DNA of 64,000 nucleotides from Gonocerus acuteangulatus (Eukaryota; Arthropoda; Insecta; Hemiptera; Coreidae): NCBI GenBank assembly GCA_946811695.1, contig OX328123.1, positions 13,319,662 to 13,383,661 of the forward strand, read 5' to 3'. Shown piece by piece: positions 49,449 to 60,571 of this stretch (position 1 is its first letter; each line of letters starts with the position of its first letter). The notes under the pieces were generated by a model. It saw only the letters and a program-made list of their open reading frames with translations, ran no database searches and was not told where the DNA came from. The position numbers and the translations under genes were made by a program.

Positions 49449-49915
49449 TCTATTATATAAAAATGAATCGCTAAATGTGTTGGTAAGCGCAAATTTCGAG
49501 AACAACTGAACCGATTTCCCTAAACGTGCCCAGGGACGTGAAGATCGCAATGAACGTGAAGGAATTCGGTTAAGACAGACCCGTGAAGCCCGACATTCGA
49601 CTAATAATGGTGCAAGTTTAAATCGAGCTGCTGTGAATTCATTATAGTGCCTGCAGCTGTGTTGCTAATGGACCTATGAACTCAGTTTGACTATAAACAA
49701 ATCCCAGGGACAGTGATTAAGTGTTTGTGGTATTAATCTAGAAAACCCATGTTTCTCGCATGGTCAATTGTATGTTGCCTGTTCCCGTGTTGGAAAACCA
49801 TCTGCTCTGTTTATTTACGCGTCAGGTATTGAAACAAAAAATATCGTGTACCATTAAGTACTACAATAAAAGTGAAACTAAAGAACCTTGATACTGGCGC
49901 TTGGTTCCAGCGCGG
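49449..49915 (+). pseudogene. Helitron 5' end with internally deleted Rep/helicase gene
   Basis: It starts tctattatataaaaatgaat directly after the CTAG of the preceding element. 49525-49647 encodes a basic, Arg/Glu-rich segment (RAQGREDRNERE) like the N-terminal part of Helitron proteins, ending at a stop. 49713-49857 encodes the helicase C-terminus, with LSVCGINLENP, CFSHGQLYVACSRVGKPSAL and SGIETKNIVYH before the stop. The CFSHGQLYVACSRVG block is the well-known last helicase motif region. Thus the HUH Rep domain and most of the helicase are deleted, and the first codon of the last block is a stop. Confidence 0.82.
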
Positions 49916-49924
49916 TATGAGCTT

Positions 49925-50142
49925 TAGTTATTTAAATTTTAATTTAATTTTTTAATTATTAATTGAGAATTTTTTAGGACTGGTTATCTATCGGTTACCA
50001 CTCTTTTCTAGCCAGGATAGGACTGGTGCCTTTTCTTTTTTCTCAAAAAAAGCCACCACCCCATAGTGGGAATCGAACCCACGGCCCTTGGCAAGGAGCG
50101 TCAAGTGCTCACGCCTTAATACTCACGGCAACCGGGCCTCCA
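49925..50142 (-). mobile_element. tRNA-derived SINE (second tRNA family), minus strand
   Basis: On the minus strand: ggaggcccggttgccgtgag, cgtgggttcgattcccacta, the body with aggcaccagtcctatcctgg, and an A-rich end. It may have removed the 3' end of the Helitron next to it. Confidence 0.85.
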
Positions 50143-50545
50143 GATACGCTTTAAAACAATTCTCTGTTAGTTTATAGTAAAAAAAATTATTAATTGCTAT
50201 TATAAAATTACATCTGCATTCAATGTATGGCTGGATCCCCCAACATTTTTGGGTTAGGATGTATAACATTACGTGCACCCTTTCAAAAACATACTTAGAG
50301 ACACAAACAAAAATATATTTACATATGTTCACGTAAAAACATTCATATATGTACATAAGTTGTGTGTTTTAATCAGTTCCATGATATAGTGTTTGTCTCT
50401 GTTCTAATGACATAGATAGAAACCTAATGAATGTGATGACGAAACCATTGATAAGAAACTGTTAGAATGTCTTAGAGAAGGGTCAGTAGTGTTACATATG
50501 CTGTGCAATGTCGGGCTGTGCAGTTCTCCGTACTACTTCTGAAAC
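50143..50545. other. unassigned DNA
   Basis: The minus-strand frame 50123-50356 starts inside the SINE and shows no domain. Confidence 0.4.
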
Positions 50546-50985
50546 AGTTTCTACTCTTCTATCGACCACCTAGGAGTGTTTCTGCTCTTCTATCGACCAC
50601 CTAGGAGTGTTTCTGCTCTTCTATCGACCACCTAGGAGTGTTTCTGCTCTTCTATCGACCACCTAGGAGTGTTTCTGCTCTTCTATCGACCACTTAGGAG
50701 TGTTTCTGCTCTTCTATCGACCACCTAGGAGTGTTTCTGCTCTTCTATCGACCACCTAGGAGTGTTTCTGCTCTTCTATCGACCACCTAGGAGTGTTTCT
50801 GCTCTTCTATCGACCACCTAGGAGTGTTTCTGCTCTTCTATCGACCACCTAGGAGTGTTTCTGCTCTTCTATCGACCACCTAGGAGTGTTTCTGCTCTTC
50901 TATCGACCACCTAGGAGTGTTTCTGCTCTTCTATCGACCACCTAGGAGCGTTTCTGCTCTTCTATCGACCACCTAGGAGTGTTTT
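50546..50985. repeat. 31-bp minisatellite, about 14 copies
   Basis: The unit is gtgtttctgctcttctatcg followed by accacctagga. Copies are nearly identical (one has cacttagg, one gcgtttctg, the first has tctactct), so the array is young. 31 is not a multiple of three, so it cannot encode a regular protein repeat. Confidence 0.93.
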
Positions 50986-51647
50986 TAGTAAGATATATAT
51001 CCTTTATTTATTTTGATTGCTGAAACTTGGACAGTAGACCATGGTGCATGTGTTTTTAGTTGAATGTTGAGAGGAGGCAAGCTAACTTTAGCGGGAATAT
51101 CTTCGGAAGACTTTGCATAAAAGTAATTGTGGTAGATATGCGTAAATCGAAAATGTCCCGTAGGATTTGTTTTTAAATGTGAATAAAAACCGAAAAAATC
51201 ACATTTTATAAATACTTCTTTCGCTAGTAACTCTGAAAGTATTCATGCCAGAGACCTTCCCAAGGCGCAAAAAGATTTCCATAAAATTGTCTATAATGTT
51301 AAATTATTAAGAAATATTAAAATTGATTTGCAGTTGAGCACAATGACAATGTGTATGATAAATCCATCAAATGAAAAAATGTTGATTATATAATAAAACA
51401 ATCGACTCAATTTAGTTTTAATCGGTTCAATTGATTTTGCATAAGAATTTTGCTGTTGAGGTAATAGCGAAACAATTAACATTTTTTAAATTAAAATATT
51501 TGTAATATTTATTAAAAAAACAAAAAAACTCTCAATTCAAGCTTACAAAAGTATCTTACAGATTGAAAATTGGCCAATTTAGACGATTTTAGGATTCTTA
51601 AATGAATACATTTGAATAGTATTCAAGATTTTATTTTTTTTATGGGC
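50986..51647. other. unassigned DNA
   Basis: No element or gene recognised. Confidence 0.4.
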
Positions 51648-52793
51648 AAATTCTACCACTTAAGGTCATTGTTCCAGGTGGCATTTAGGTAAATGGTGAC
51701 ATTTAGGCTTATTATTTTAAGATGTTAATGTCTGAATCATCAAAATGTTTAAGTCCGACATTCAAAATGTTTCTTTCTGAATTATCAATTAAATTTATTT
51801 AACCCTTTTAAGTGCATCAGTGGTAATTCTTGCATTCCCATGCTAATTTACTGAATAACTTCTCCACAATTTACTTTAAGTGTTGTAATATTATAGATTA
51901 ATTAGCCATAAGTCAATTTGAATTCCGAACTTGTACTTATAAAGCAAGTTAAATAAATTCAAATCATCATAAGGGGTACCTCTCTTGTATATGTAAAAAC
52001 TCTCTAATTCTGAAGAAGCCTCCGAGTACTAAAATTATCTTTATATGTACTGGCAAATTATAATACTTATTTGATAAAAAGGCTAAAATTGTTTTATGTA
52101 TCAATATGTTTTAAATATAAATAATTGTTTGCAGAACAGAAATTCTACCACTTAAGGTCATTGTTCCTGGTGGCATTTAGGTAAATGGTGACATTTAGGC
52201 TTATTATTTTAAGATTTTAATGTCTGAATCATCAAAATGTTTAAGTCCGACATTCAAAATGTTTCTTTCAGAATTATCAATTAAATTTATTTAACCCTTT
52301 TAAGTGCATCAGTGGTAATTCTTCCATTCCCATGCTAATTTACTGAATAACTTCTCCACAATATACTTTAAGTGTTGTAATATTATAGATTAATTAGCCA
52401 TAAGTCAATTTGAATTCCGAACTTGTACTTATAAAGCAAGTTAAATAAATTCAAATCATCATAAGGGGTACCTCTCTTGTATATGTAAAAACTCTCTAAT
52501 TCTGAAGAAGCCTCCGAGTACTAAAATTATCTTTATATGTACTGGCAAATTATAATACTTATTTGATAAAAAGGCTAAAATTGTTTTATGTATCAATATG
52601 TTTTAAATATAAATAATTGTTTGCAGAACAGAAATTCTACCACTTAAGGTCATTGTTCCTGGTGGCATTTAGGTAAATGGTGACATTTAGGCTTATTATT
52701 TTAAGATTTTAATGTCTGAATCATCAAAATGTTTAAGTCCGACATTCAAAATGTTTCTTTCAGAATTATCAATTAAATTTATTTAACCCTTTT

Positions 52794-54697
52794 AAGTGCA
52801 TCAGTGGTAATTCTTCCATTCCCATGCTAATTTACTGAATAACTTCTCCAAAATTTACTTTAAGTGCATCAGTGGTAATTCTTCCATTCCCATGCTAATT
52901 TACTGAATAACTTCTCCAAAATTTACTTTAAGTGCATCAGTGGTAATTCTTCCATTCCCATGCTAATTTACTGAATAACTTCTCCACAATGTACTTTAAG
53001 TGCATCAGTGGTAATTCTTGCATTCCCATGCTAATTTACTGAATAACTTCTCCACAATTTACTTTAAGTGCATCAGTGGTAATTCTTCCATTCCCATGCT
53101 AATTTACTGAATAACTTCTCCACAATTTACTTTAAGTGCATCAGTGGTAATTCTTCCATTCCCATGCTAATTTACTGAATAACTTCTCCACAATTTACAT
53201 TAAGTGCATCTGTGGTAATTCTTCCATTCCCATGCTAATTTACTGAATAACTTCTCCACAATTTACTTTAAGTGCATCAGTGGTAATTCTTCCATTCCCA
53301 TGCTAATTTACTGAATAACTTCTCCACAATTTACTTTAAGTGCATCAGTGGTAATTCTTGCATTCCCATGCTAATTTACTGAATAACTTCTCCACAATTT
53401 ACTTTAAGTGCATCAGTGGTAATTCTTGCATTCCCATGCTAATTTACTGAATAACTTCTCCACAATTTACTTTAAGTGCATCAGTGGTAATTCTTCCATT
53501 CCCATGCTAATTTACTGAATAACTTCTCCACAATTTACTTTAAGTGCATCAGTGGTAATTCTTGCATTCCCATGCTAATTTACTGAATAACTTCTCCACA
53601 ATTTACTTTAAGTGCATCAGTGGTAATTCTTCCATTCCCATGCTAATTTACTGAATAACTTCTCCAAAATTTACTTTAAGTGCATCAGTGGTAATTCTTC
53701 CATTCCCATGCTAATTTACTGAATAACTTCTCCAAAATTTACTTTAAGTGCATCAGTGGTAATTCTTCCATTCCCATGCTAATTTACTGAATAACTTCTC
53801 CACAATGTACTTTAAGTGCATCAGTGGTAATTCTTGCATTCCCATGCTAATTTACTGAATAACTTCTCCACAATTTACTTTAAGTGCATCAGTGGTAATT
53901 CTTCCATTCCCATGCTAATTTACTGAATAACTTCTCCACAATTTACTTTAAGTGCATCAGTGGTAATTCTTCCATTCCCATGCTAATTTACTGAATAACT
54001 TCTCCACAATTTACATTAAGTGCATCAGTGGTAATTCTTCCATTCCCATGCTAATTTACTGAATAACTTCTCCACAATTTACTTTAAGTGCATCAGTGGT
54101 AATTCTTCCATTCCCATGCTAATTTACTGAATAACTTCTCCACAATTTACTTTAAGTGCATCAGTGGTAATTCTTGCATTCCCATGCTAATTTACTGAAT
54201 AACTTCTCCACAATTTACTTTAAGTGCATCAGTGGTAATTCTTCCATTCCCATGCTAATTTACTGAATAACTTCTCCACAATTTACTTTAAGTGCATCAG
54301 TGGTAATTCTTGCATTCCCATGCTAATTTACTGAATAACTTCTCCACAATTTACTTTAAGTGCATCAGTGGTAATTCTTCCATTCCCATGCTAATTTACT
54401 GAATAACTTCTCCACAATTTACTTTAAGTGCATCAGTGGTAATTCTTGCATTCCCATGCTAATTTACTGAATAACTTCTCCACAATTTACTTTAAGTGCA
54501 TCAGTGGTAATTCTTCCATTCCCATGCTAATTTACTGAATAACTTCTCCACAATTTACTTTAAGTGCATCAGTGGTAATTCTTGCATTCCCATGCTAATT
54601 TACTGAATAACTTCTCCACAATTTACTTTAAGTGCATCAGTGGTAATTCTTCCATTCCCATGCTAATTTACTGAATAACTTCTCCACAATTTACTTT
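52794..54697. repeat. 68-bp array of 28 units with higher-order pattern
   Basis: aagtgcatcagtggtaattc begins at 52794, 52862, 52930 and so on to 54630, 28 units of exactly 68 bp. The same 68-bp segment occurs once in each of the first two 492-bp units. Variant sites (cttccattc/cttgcattc, ccaaaat/ccacaat, aatgtac/aatttac, acattaag/actttaag) show that units 13-18 repeat the pattern of units 1-6, and that units 20-28 strictly alternate c and g. Confidence 0.95.
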
Positions 54698-54863
54698 AAG
54701 TGTTGTAATATTATAGATTAATTAGCCATAAGTCAATTTGAATTCCGAACTTGTACTTATAAAGCAAGTTAAATAAATTCAAATCATCATTAGGGGTACT
54801 TCTCTTGTGTATCTAAAAACTCTCTAATTCTGAAGATAGCCTCCGAGTACTAAAATTATCTTT

Positions 54864-55987
54864 GGTAAAAATGAAGTTTCCCGCCATCCAAACCGATTTC
54901 TTTCAAACTTTGCACAATAACGTATTTTGATGCACTAAACACGAATACGATAAAAAAAAACGTCGGATTTAACTAGGAAAGAAGTTATTAAGCACATAAG
55001 TTCACTGTTGTGCAGGTTATGAGAGCTAATGTAAACAATTAAATTTGTGACGACTTTAAGGCATACATGACTTTAAGGCATAAATGACGACTTTAAGGCA
55101 CACATGCTATGCGTTTCCGCTCGCTACGCTTGCTCAAAAAGATAACAAAACCCCAGTCAATCCAACTTGCTAAAATTAATAGAATATAATATTAAGCACT
55201 AAAGTTAGGAAGGTTATAAAACTAGGCGTCATCAGCGTATTTGTAAACATGCGCATGCGCAGATACGTAATATTGGGAAACAGAGAACTCTCATTTGAAA
55301 TGTTCAGAAACTATTTATTCAAAGATATTGTTAATTTTAAGGCATTCTCACCCGTCGTCACCTGTCGCTTAAGGGCATACGTGCTATGCGTTTCCGCTCG
55401 CTCAAGAAAATAACAAAACCCCAGTCAATCCAACTCGCTAAAATTAATAGAATTCTATTAATTTTAGCGAGTTGGATTCACTGGGGTTTTGTTATCTTCT
55501 TGAGCGAGCGGAGCGAGCGGAAACGCATAGCATGTTTGCCCTTAAAATCGCCCTAGACATTCTTCTGCATTCCTAGACATTCGTCCTAGACATTCTTCTG
55601 CTATTATAAAGGCATTAGCTAATTATTAAGGGATTTCTGATATAATACTTTTCATGAACGAAACAAGAAATGTGAAGAGTGTTTCATTATTTAAAAAAAT
55701 GATTGTAAATATATAACTGCTGATGAATTTCGATAATTTATGGTAAATTTCAATTAAACTTCCTTATTACGAACTTTTCTATACCCGCTTATGCGTATGT
55801 TGACAAATTTAGTTGTTTACATCAGCTCTCATAACCTGCACAACAGTGAACTTAAGTGCTTTATAACTTCTTTCCTAGTTAAATCCGACGTTTTCTTTTA
55901 CCGTATTCGTGTTTAGTGCATCAAAATACGTTATTGTGCAAAGTTTGAAAGAAATCGGTTTGGAGGGCTGGAAACTGCATTTTTACC
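54864..55987. mobile_element. 1.12-kb foldback element with 8-bp target duplication
   Basis: Ends ggtaaaaatg and catttttacc. The duplication ttatcttt lies at 54856-54863 and 55988-55995. The two unexpanded 492-bp units carry the empty site (aattatctttatatgtactg), which confirms the limits. The arms share acgtattttgatgcactaaa and aggttatgagagct-type words in mirror form. A second palindrome in the core at about 55376-55550 has tttccgctcgctcaagaa and its complement. Eight-base duplications fit hAT or related superfamilies. No transposase. Confidence 0.85.
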
Positions 55988-56431
55988 TTATCTTTATATG
56001 TACTGGCAAATTATAATATTTATTTGATAAAAAGGCTAAAATTGTTTTATGTATCAATATGTTTTTGTTTTAAATATATATAATTTTTTAGAGCACAGAA
56101 AAATCTGGACAATGCTGCATTTCTTAAAGCACCCTACACCAAGGTTTGGCATATGTTTTGGTAAGTTGAGTTTCATTTAAAATAATATGAAAAGTCTCCT
56201 AGATTTTATGGCTATTAGGTTAGGATGGCGGGAATTCGGTTAAGAAAGCCAGATTCTCATAAATATCTATATTTTAAACGATTTGGCGTGCTCTTTGGCA
56301 GCCTTGTTTGGTTAAAAAATAAATATACACAATTACAAAAGAGAATAATAAAAACAGTAAACAACAATTTAAATCATCAAAATAGGTTATAAAACATGTT
56401 TTATGCGCTTATTAGGTAAATCAATGGTCTT

Positions 56432-56668
56432 ATGAACAAATTGAACAGTTTTTTTTATACAGAACTTAGCTCGGAACAAATAAAAAAATTAACAGAGGAC
56501 CTGGCAAAGCTATTCATAACTAGAGAGGAAATGGCAAAGATATACATAACTAGAGAGGAAATGGCAAAGACATACATAACTAGAGAGGAAATGGCAAAGA
56601 TATACATAACTAGAGAAAGTAATGATTTTTCTTTCTTTTTTTTTTTTTTTTACTTGGGTCCTCAGTAA
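56432..56668 (+). repeat. 30-bp in-frame minisatellite (EEMAKIYITR)
   Basis: About three and a half copies of a 30-bp unit (atggcaaagatatacataac and tagagaggaa) at about 56512-56615. The + frame reads LFITREEMAKIYITREEMAK and so on. It is preceded by a short helix-like stretch (TELSSEQIKKLTEDLAKLF) and followed by poly-T and a stop. A gene fragment is possible, but there is no further support. Confidence 0.55.
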
Positions 56669-56699
56669 ATGTTTTTAAATTAAATAAACAACGAGCCTA

Positions 56700-57205
56700 C
56701 AACCCGCCCCCACGTTCTGGGTTTCTCTCCGAAATCGGAACTTCTAAGAATAAATCGACATCATAAGGTGGGAACCTATGATGCAGATTTGTTCAGGAAG
56801 AAAACTGGATTTGAAGAAGTGAGCTGCATAGCCGAAGATGGTTCGACAAGAAGGACAGACATTGTGGTCATAGATCGCCAGGCATCCACTGGAATTATTT
56901 TCGATCCGACTGTGAGGTTTGAGATAGACGAGAATCAGCCCTTATCAGTTGACAAAGAAAAAAAAAATCCATTTATGAAAAATTGTATTCCCTACTTCCG
57001 TAAAAACAACAGAATAGAATGTTGGGAGGTAATCGGCCTCCTCTATCGTGCAAGTGTTTCCATTCCTTCATTCACACAAAATGTTTTTAAAACATGGAAC
57101 ATTGAGTCACTGTCTCGTTCAATTAAAACATGGAACATTGAGTCACTGTCTCGTTCAATTAAAAAGTATTCCATTAGGATTGTCAATCACCATTTGTACG
57201 GCTAA
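56700..57205 (+). pseudogene. C-terminal fragment of an R2-like LINE protein (endonuclease region)
   Basis: The frame at 56768-57205 has GSTRRTDIVVIDRQASTGI then IFDPTVRFE, QPLSVDKEKK, and EVIGLLYRASVSIPSF before a final NHHLYG. This order (R.DIv..d....giifDPTvRfE...EViGL..g....P.f....L..h.L.G) is known from many arthropod predicted proteins tied to R2-like retrotransposons with C-terminal restriction-like endonucleases; this assignment rests on my memory of the pattern. No reverse transcriptase is nearby. A 36-bp in-frame duplication (TWNIESLSRSIK twice) occurs at about 57093-57164. Confidence 0.6.
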
Positions 57206-57315
57206 AGAAAGATTAAGAAAACTCATAAATACTAAAAAGAAAAAGAAAAATTCAGAACTTCAAGCCTTCATCAGGGCTGTAAAAAACAAGTAGGACGGAT
57301 GTAGTACTGAAATAT

Positions 57316-57324
<9 letters not shown>

Positions 57325-57367
<43 letters not shown>

Positions 57368-58001
57368 GCCTACAAACATAAATACACATACATATATACA
57401 TACATACATATGTGGAAAAAGACAAAAACATAAAATACTAGAACATAATATATAGAAGTGAACATAATATGTAGTGTTTGGATTATTAGGAAAACAGATA
57501 TAAGAATAACAGATTACATATTAGATTAGATATAAGAATAACAATATGGGCTTACCGATGGGAAGATAGAGAACTATTCCTCACAAATGCGGGATCATTT
57601 CTGACAGTTAATACAGGGAAATATAGGAAGAAAGGAGTTGGTGAGGGGGAGGGGGGTTCTGGACCACCCGATGGACAGAGAACATAGAACCCCCCTCCCC
57701 CTCACCAACTCCTTTCTTCCTATATTTCCCTGTATTAACTGTCAGAAATGATCCCGCATTTGTGAGGAATAGTTCTCTATCTTCCCATCGGTAAGCCCAT
57801 ATTGTTATTCTTATATCTAATCTAATATGTAATCTGTTATTCTTATATCTGTTTTCCTAATAATCCAAACACTATATATTATGTTCACTTCTATATATTA
57901 TGTTCTAGTATTTTATGTTTTTGTCTTTTTCCACATATGTATGTATGTATATATGTATGTGTATTTATGTTTGTAGGCATATGTATATATATATATATAT
58001 A
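57325..58001. repeat. near-perfect 0.67-kb palindrome with 25-base loop
   Basis: The left arm to 57660 ends gagggggaggggggttct; the right arm from 57686 starts agaacccccctccccctc. The loop is 57661-57685. Over more than 300 bp the arms differ at very few bases (for example aatatgtagtg against cactatatatt). The outer parts have catatgcctacaaacataaa and its mirror, and (TA)n at both ends. No TIR signature or coding sequence. Confidence 0.92.
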
Positions 58002-58290
58002 TGTTTGTAAAGGGGGGATTGGGTTATAAGAGAAGCTGTTCCAATTTGGAGAGAAAGAAATAAGAATGAAGCTGCTTCCAAGAATATTATAGAAGACATT
58101 GTATCATTTTTGCCAGCTAGTAATTAATTTGTCTTTTTATCGATATTTTTTAATAATATTAACCTTTTTATAAAAAAAATATTCGTTCATGAAAAATATT
58201 CATTTAGGCCATTACTTACAAATTGCTAAGGGCTAGGAAGAATCCATTTGATATATGTAAATATAGTATTCAAAATGAGTAATCACTTTT

Positions 58291-58505
58291 GGAGGACCGG
58301 TGGCCGTGAGTGCTAAGACGTGAGTAGCACACTCCGTGCCAAAGGTCGTGGGTTCGATTCCCATTATGGGGCGGGGGCTTTGCTTTAGAAAAAAGAAAAG
58401 GCATCAACCCTACCCTGGCTAGTAAAGGGTGGTAGCCTATATATAACCCGTCCTAAAACTCTGAGTTTGTAATAATGGACGTTAAACTTTAAATAAATAA
58501 ACAAA
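58291..58505 (+). mobile_element. tRNA-derived SINE (second tRNA family)
   Basis: ggaccggtggccgtgagtgc, cgtgggttcgattcccatta, body with aaaaggcatcaaccctaccc and taacccgtcctaaaactctg, and the end aaataaataaac. Confidence 0.85.
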
Positions 58506-58600
58506 ATCATTTCAATCACTACTAAAAGTAACTTTAAGTTTTTGCAAAAAGGCCCATAACATGTTCTACTGTCAATGGTTTGTCGCATGTCCACACGTCG

Positions 58601-59318
58601 CACAGTGGTCAAAAATAGTCAAAAACCGCTCAAAACTTGATTTTTTGAAGTATTTTCTCCGAACATTTTGGCCTTAAATAAATGTTAATGACCTCCTGAG
58701 AGTGTCATTTCTTGAGTTTTAGGCCCCCACCGTTGATTGCAGGACGGTGGTTAATCATTGAAGTACAAGAAACGAAGAAAATTCACAAATCCTCATGTAC
58801 CAAAATCGTTCCTGCAACTCTACTTGTTCAGACCAATAAGGTTGACGCATTTTTTTCTTGTTTTAACGGGATTTTCGAAGGCCAAAAAAAAATATTTTTT
58901 TTTATTTTTAGAATCGTCGACGTGGACGGGGATACTTAAAAAGTAGAAAAATTACACGTGTCAAATTTCGTTTTGTCTTATACTTTTTGCGTCTCTCTAA
59001 TTTCGGGCTTAGATTTTTCGTTGACTTGTATAGAAAGAGCCCAGACCGAAATTGGCTGCATAAAGTTGCCTATTTCGGTGCTAGACGTGAACGAACTCGG
59101 TAAGACTGGCGGGCGTTATCTCTATGTAAACATTCGAATCAAATCGAAGATGGATTTTTTTTGCAGTACTCAAGTCAGTTGTTGACTGCAAAAAATGTCT
59201 GAAGTGATCCGAGTGAAAAATCGTGTCCTACTTGAAATATTAAATTTCAGGTTTCTAAATCAACAATATCACATGTTATTGAGTTTTGAGCGCATTTGGG
59301 CGGTTTTTGACCACTGTG
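58601..59318. mobile_element. Transib-type non-autonomous element
   Basis: Left end cacagtggtcaaaaatagtc then aaaaaccgctcaaaact; the right end on the minus strand is cacagtggtcaaaaaccgcc then caaatgcgctcaaaact. Both ends begin with the heptamer CACAGTG, and CGTCG stands directly outside each end (58596-58600 and 59319-59323). Transib elements are known for CAC..TG heptamer-like ends and 5-bp CG-rich (CGWCG) duplications. At 718 bp it has no room for a RAG1-like transposase, and none of the short frames inside resembles one. Confidence 0.85.
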
Positions 59319-59324
59319 CGTCGG

Positions 59325-60254
59325 AGGGTGTCCCTTATTTTTCAAAGTTTTTATTTTTTAACGCATAGGTTTTAGTTTTGTTCATTTACTCCTAAAACAC
59401 TCAAAAATAAATTTTTACCTTATTTGGAGTAGGATAACCCGTGCCGAGTTGCATAGACAAGTTCATACGGTTACGGTTGGTAGGAGCTGCGCGCACTCGC
59501 CGTATTTATCAGTTGATCTCTTTTATTCTCGCCATTAACAAATATTGATTTACATTAAGAAGATGACAGTTGGATTTGGAAGCAATAAAAAACAATTTTT
59601 TCTTAGTTGGGGCCGTGAAACAACAAATAACAGCTGCAAAGTTACCATCTAACCGTCAGGTTTTTGGAAGTACTTTTTTTTAAACAGTCGCGAAGTTAAA
59701 TTGACTGTTAGAGAAAGCGAAAATCTTTTCGTTTGAGAGTTCTGGGAAAAAGCTAGGTACGTGGGAAGATGTTTCCTATTTAGAGACGAAAATGATGGTT
59801 CTTTCTTTAAGAGCAGTCAATGATACAGCTGAAAGAGCTCTAAAACTTATGCAAGATTTTCATAGTTTGATCACTGCAAAGGAAGAGCAAAAATAATATT
59901 TTCTAGACTGCGTGCAAGAGCACAGAAATCTCTATCCAGACTGTACAAATTGTACTCTCAAAAGAACATTTCCTATCTAATCAGTAATTTTATGTTCTTT
60001 TAATAAATAAGTATGTATTTACTAAATTTCTTTTTTATTATTATTTTGATAAAATAGAAATATTTCATTTAATTTTGCCACCTATATAACGGAAGGGGTT
60101 AAAAACAGCGATTTTAAAAATTTTCAGAGCTCGGTCTGCACGGGTTAATGTTGACGTAGAAATATAAAATTTTGTATACGAGTATTGTAAGAATTGGAGG
60201 GTATGCGTTTCGATATCTAAAAAAAATTGTTGTCGCCCATATAAGGGACACCCT
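59325..60254. mobile_element. 930-bp terminal-inverted-repeat element with degraded coding
   Basis: The ends agggtgtcccttat and ataagggacaccct are exact complements. Inside, about 59814-59960 on the + strand reads VNDTAERALKLMQDFHSLIT then AKEEQK, a stop, YFLDCVQEHRNLYPDCTNC. I recall a similar conserved stretch from many unnamed arthropod predicted proteins, but cannot name its superfamily. Frameshifts before it show that it is a relic. The left end lies two bases from the Transib duplication. Confidence 0.55.
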
Positions 60255-60518
60255 AGTGTAGAGCTTTTAGGAGAAAGGTATCTGTTAGCACAGAGTGTCC
60301 TATTCTCAATCTGGCCAAAACTACTTCCTCTCTCCGAGTGTGACGTAGAGCTGTTATCAATATTTTAGTATTGCAGTGCTGCCCCTTTATTGGCGAGTTG
60401 CCCTCAGCGCCATTATCAGAACGAGCACTAAGTTATATGTGACCTCAGTGTTATATTCAATATATATAATCCAATATATATCTATTAAATTATTATGTAC
60501 TTCACTATTTCATTTCAG

Positions 60519-60571
60519 ATACAAGATTGCTACTTTTGGCAGCTATCGTAGTCGGAACAGCTCAGAGCATA
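60519..60571 (+). CDS. exon with signal-peptide hydrophobic core (ankyrin gene, partial)
   Basis: A 53-bp exon between the acceptor atttcag at 60512-60518 and the donor gtaagcat at 60572. Its frame starts with two bases of a split codon and then TRLLLLAAIVVGTAQSI. This is a basic residue, a leucine/valine-rich core of about ten residues and a small-residue end (VVGTAQS) where signal peptidase could cut. It ends in phase 0, and the next supported exon at 62699 begins in phase 0, so the two fit as parts of one secreted protein. The start-codon exon must lie upstream and supply one base; I could not identify it. An alternative reading is a short membrane anchor, or a chance open frame next to chance splice sites. 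The context with the ankyrin exons makes the first interpretation preferable. Confidence 0.55.

Larger units (their letters stand above)
51648..56090. repeat. 492-bp tandem repeat, three units, the third expanded
   Basis: Units begin aaattctaccacttaaggtc at 51648, 52140 and 52632, both periods exactly 492 bp. The third unit has its 68-bp segment amplified (52794-54697) and a transposon at 54864-55987. Its remainder (ttatatgtactggcaaatta and onwards) ends near 56090. Confidence 0.92.

Noticed and set aside
50546..50985. CRISPR array
   Set aside because: The 31-bp units are directly adjacent with no spacers, and the DNA is eukaryotic.
58271..58280. Start-codon exon for the secreted ankyrin gene (atga followed by gtaatc)
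   Set aside because: It would supply the required one extra base, but the donor is weak, it is 2.2 kb upstream next to a SINE, and two transposons intervene. No positive evidence.
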